A stretch of DNA of 24,658 bases from Victivallales bacterium (GTDB lineage: Bacteria > Verrucomicrobiota > Lentisphaeria > Oligosphaerales > Oligosphaeraceae), in contig JAFRLP010000033.1 of assembly GCA_017431185.1 (NCBI GenBank), positions 1-24,658 on the forward strand, read 5' to 3'. Below are positions 24,003-24,658 of this stretch, in pieces (position 1 is the first letter of the stretch; each line of letters starts with the position of its first letter). The notes under the pieces are model-generated. The model ran no database searches. It worked only from the letters and a program-made list of their open reading frames with translations, and was not told the origin of the DNA. The translations under genes were made by a program, and so were the position numbers.

Positions 24003-24658
24003 TCAAAAACGTGTCTTTGAGGTTTTGAACTCGAACGAGGTGGATTTCTATGCCGGTGTGCCGGACTCCTACCTCAACGGATTCTGCAACTACGCCCTGG
24101 CCAATTTGCCAGGTCAGACGGTCATTGCCGCCAACGAGGGCAACGCCGTGGCCATTGCCTCCGGCCACTATCTGGCGACGCAGAGGATTCCGCTGGTCTA
24201 TATGCAGAACAGCGGTCTCGGCAACACAGTGAACCCGCTGGCCAGCCTGGTTGACAAGGCCGTGTATGCCGTGCCGATGATTCTCCTCATCGGCTGGCGC
24301 GGGCAGGGCAACAGCGAGCCCACTCATCCCCAGCACTGGCGCCAGGGTGAAATCACGCCCGGCATCCTGGACTTGCTGGGCATCCCCTACACCGTGCTCA
24401 CGGACAATGACGATTCATTCGCCGAGACCATCCGCAAGGCAGTGGAGCATTGCCGCCGCGAGCGCGTCCCCTATGGGCTGATCGCCCCCAAGGGCGTGAT
24501 GGCCGACCCCGACAAGCCCAACAATGTGGACGCCACCTACCCCATGAGCCGCGAAGAGGCCATCGAGGCCGTTCTGGAAAATCTGCCCTCCGACACCATC
24601 TACACCGCCACCACGGGGCGCGCCACCCGCGAACTGTTCTTCCTGCGCGAGCGGAAAG
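23995..24658 (+). CDS. ppd: Phosphonopyruvate decarboxylase (partial, C-terminus off window)
   Basis: 221 codons are visible from ATG 23995 (AGAGGA 7 bp upstream) to the window edge. It is a thiamine diphosphate enzyme that converts phosphonopyruvate to phosphonoacetaldehyde, the step that pulls the PEP mutase equilibrium forward. The family signature is strong: FYAGVPDSYLNGF (18-30), E48 in AANEGNAVAIASGHYLA as the probable ThDP-activating Glu, YMQNSGLGNTVNPLASL (69-85), VPMILLIGWRGQ (93-104) followed by PQHWRQGEIT, and the start of the second domain at YTATTGRATRELFFLRE. The two-subunit sulfopyruvate decarboxylase (ComDE) is related, but here both domains are in one chain as in Ppd/Fom2. 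Visible length is consistent with a protein of about 370 residues. The gene overlaps the AKR gene by 8 bp, so the two are translationally coupled. Confidence 0.93.
   Translation, partial: MLDQKRVFEVLNSNEVDFYAGVPDSYLNGFCNYALANLPGQTVIAANEGNAVAIASGHYLATQRIPLVYMQNSGLGNTVNPLASLVDKAVYAVPMILLIGWRGQGNSEPTHPQHWRQGEITPGILDLLGIPYTVLTDNDDSFAETIRKAVEHCRRERVPYGLIAPKGVMADPDKPNNVDATYPMSREEAIEAVLENLPSDTIYTATTGRATRELFFLRERK

Overview
The window looks like a chromosomal segment of a Lentisphaerae/Victivallales-type bacterium of the PVC group. This is inferred from the GC-rich coding sequence (estimated by eye), two pseudopilins of the H-x9-DG type with the [14 protein letters not shown]-terminus that these bacteria carry in large numbers, large secreted carbohydrate-active-like proteins, and GC-rich interspersed palindromic repeats. 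No rRNA, tRNA, CRISPR array, transposase or phage gene is visible.

Left arm, minus strand (7116 to 1). Reading leftwards: a creatinase/M24-like protein, a COG2159-type amidohydrolase, an unrecognised TIM-barrel-like protein, a pseudopilin, a small secreted Ig-like protein, about 270 bp of palindromic repeats, and a secreted CBM9-like plus TIM-barrel glycosidase-like protein that runs off the left edge. The first five are closely spaced and probably form one operon. A divergent AraC regulator (7203-7997) shares an 80-bp promoter region with it, and that region contains a 17-bp palindrome.

Middle, plus strand (8142-15126). A 1027-residue fusion joins a membrane-bound UDP-sugar 4,6-dehydratase-like module (FlaA1/PglF/CapD type) to a NahK-like N-acetylhexosamine 1-kinase module. 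A stand-alone GlmU-like uridylyltransferase follows. Together these could carry a free HexNAc to HexNAc-1-P, then UDP-HexNAc, then a membrane-associated NDP-sugar modification. Behind them are an MmgE/PrpD protein, a LysR regulator whose start overlaps its stop, and an AraC regulator with a Cys-rich PocR-like sensor.

Secretion and redox block (15305-21447). A second pseudopilin is followed by a 1080-residue secreted protein (GH2-like N-terminal jelly roll, helical C-terminal part) and by a fusion of an FAD-dependent oxidoreductase with a histidine phosphatase. The fusion has what looks like a signal peptide buried at the junction.

Right arm (21655 to the end). After a 207-bp AT-rich, structured regulatory gap come a second MmgE/PrpD paralogue, an AKR7-family aldo-keto reductase and a phosphonopyruvate decarboxylase truncated by the window edge. 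This is probably the left part of a phosphonate biosynthetic operon. The AKR7 enzyme is a plausible, non-canonical phosphonoacetaldehyde reductase, and the PrpD protein may act later or on a side branch. The PEP mutase expected for such a pathway is not in the window and would have to lie to the right.
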